In this document: in pieces, positions 63,719 through 64,000 of the stretch
Layout: every line of letters starts with the position of its first letter
Numbering within the stretch: position 1 is the stretch's first letter
DNA from: Phycisphaerales bacterium
Lineage (GTDB): Bacteria; Planctomycetota; Phycisphaerae; Phycisphaerales; UBA1924
NCBI GenBank assembly: GCA_029260375.1
Contig: JAJDDI010000071.1
Coordinates: forward strand, 21,305 to 85,304
Length of the DNA stretch: 64,000 bases
Direction: 5' to 3'
The notes under the pieces: model-generated
The model's database searches: none
The model's input: only the letters and a program-made list of their open reading frames with translations
Told to the model about the DNA's origin: nothing
Program-made: the position numbers and the translations under genes

Positions 63719-64000
63719 ATGGCAACCAAAGAGCTGACCTTCGACCTTGAAGCACGCCAGGCCCTGCTGGCCGGCGTCGAGAAACTCGCCAAAGCCGTTA
63801 AGGCCACCCTCGGCCCCCGCGGACGCAACGCCGTCATCGACAAGTCCTGGGGCGGCCCGACCGTCACCAAGGACGGCGTGACCGTCGCCGAGGAGATCGA
63901 GCTCCGCGACAAGGCGGAGAACATGGGCGCCCTGCTCGTCAAGGAGGCCGCCTCCAAGACCTCCGACGACGCGGGCGACGGCACCACCACCGCCACCGTC
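63719..64000 (+). CDS. groEL: 60 kDa chaperonin GroEL, N-terminal part (runs off window)
   Basis: Ninety-four residues are visible, starting [20 protein letters not shown]. The equatorial-domain motifs are present: [35 protein letters not shown] and the nucleotide loop [12 protein letters not shown]. It folds cytoplasmic proteins with GroES. No groES gene precedes it here, so either it is elsewhere or this is one of several groEL copies, as is common in planctomycetes. The rest of the gene is outside the window. Confidence 0.96.
   Translation, partial: MATKELTFDLEARQALLAGVEKLAKAVKATLGPRGRNAVIDKSWGGPTVTKDGVTVAEEIELRDKAENMGALLVKEAASKTSDDAGDGTTTATV

Overview
The window is GC-rich chromosomal DNA from a diderm bacterium, most likely a planctomycete of the Phycisphaerae type. 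This is inferred from several features: many prepilin-like proteins with an (R)AFTLIE N-terminus, a type II secretion operon with an enlarged secretin, an exported peptidase ending in dockerin-like repeats of the kind common in planctomycetes, many lipoproteins, frequent GTG/TTG starts, and long spurious antisense frames caused by high GC. There is no rRNA, complete tRNA, CRISPR array, phage or transposase gene. Most of the window is dense core chromosome.

Layout. 1-2.3 kb (minus): the start of a GAF-domain signalling protein coupled to a single-domain response regulator, then a queuosine-precursor transporter. 2.35-7.9 kb (plus): scpB, a lipoprotein, a DUF58 protein, a TgpA-like transglutaminase and a PilZ/YcgR-like protein, closed by a strong hairpin. 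8-16.8 kb: a DUF4097-like lipoprotein, RNase Y, an M14 carboxypeptidase with dockerin-like tail, a UbiA-like prenyltransferase coupled to a parvulin-like lipoprotein, a zinc-ribbon membrane protein and an orphan pseudopilin. 16.9-19 kb: serA and serC, two consecutive steps of serine synthesis. 19-22.6 kb (minus): a family 9 glycosyltransferase, gspE and a two-unit QueD-like protein. 22.7-45.6 kb (plus): a glutathione peroxidase and then a type II secretion locus (gspF-G-H-I-J-K-L-M/C-D plus a lipoprotein). 45.7-52.8 kb: pstS-pstC-pstA-pstB phosphate uptake. 53-57.2 kb: sucA-sucB of the 2-oxoglutarate dehydrogenase complex. 57.3-62.7 kb: a small inverted-repeat-bounded element with a 54-residue membrane protein, then a minus-strand run (EAL-CBS-GGDEF protein, DUF2752 protein, two related lipoproteins, a possible glycosyltransferase, a low-molecular-weight phosphatase). 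63-64 kb: nuoA, divergent from the start of groEL.

The outstanding feature is the secretin gene at 31354-45111. It encodes about 4,585 residues, some six to seven times the length of an ordinary GspD. A normal signal peptide, N0-like domain and C-terminal secretin core are separated by about 50 tandem, diverged N1-type domains (hand count). The frame is open throughout and the gene sits in an otherwise regular, tightly overlapping gsp operon, so it looks like a functional giant secretin rather than an artefact. Its partner gene fuses a GspM/PilO-like part to a GspC/PilP-like homology region, the domain class that contacts secretin N-domains. The lipoprotein gene translationally coupled behind it is a pilotin candidate. 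Together they suggest a type II secretion system with a greatly lengthened periplasmic channel.
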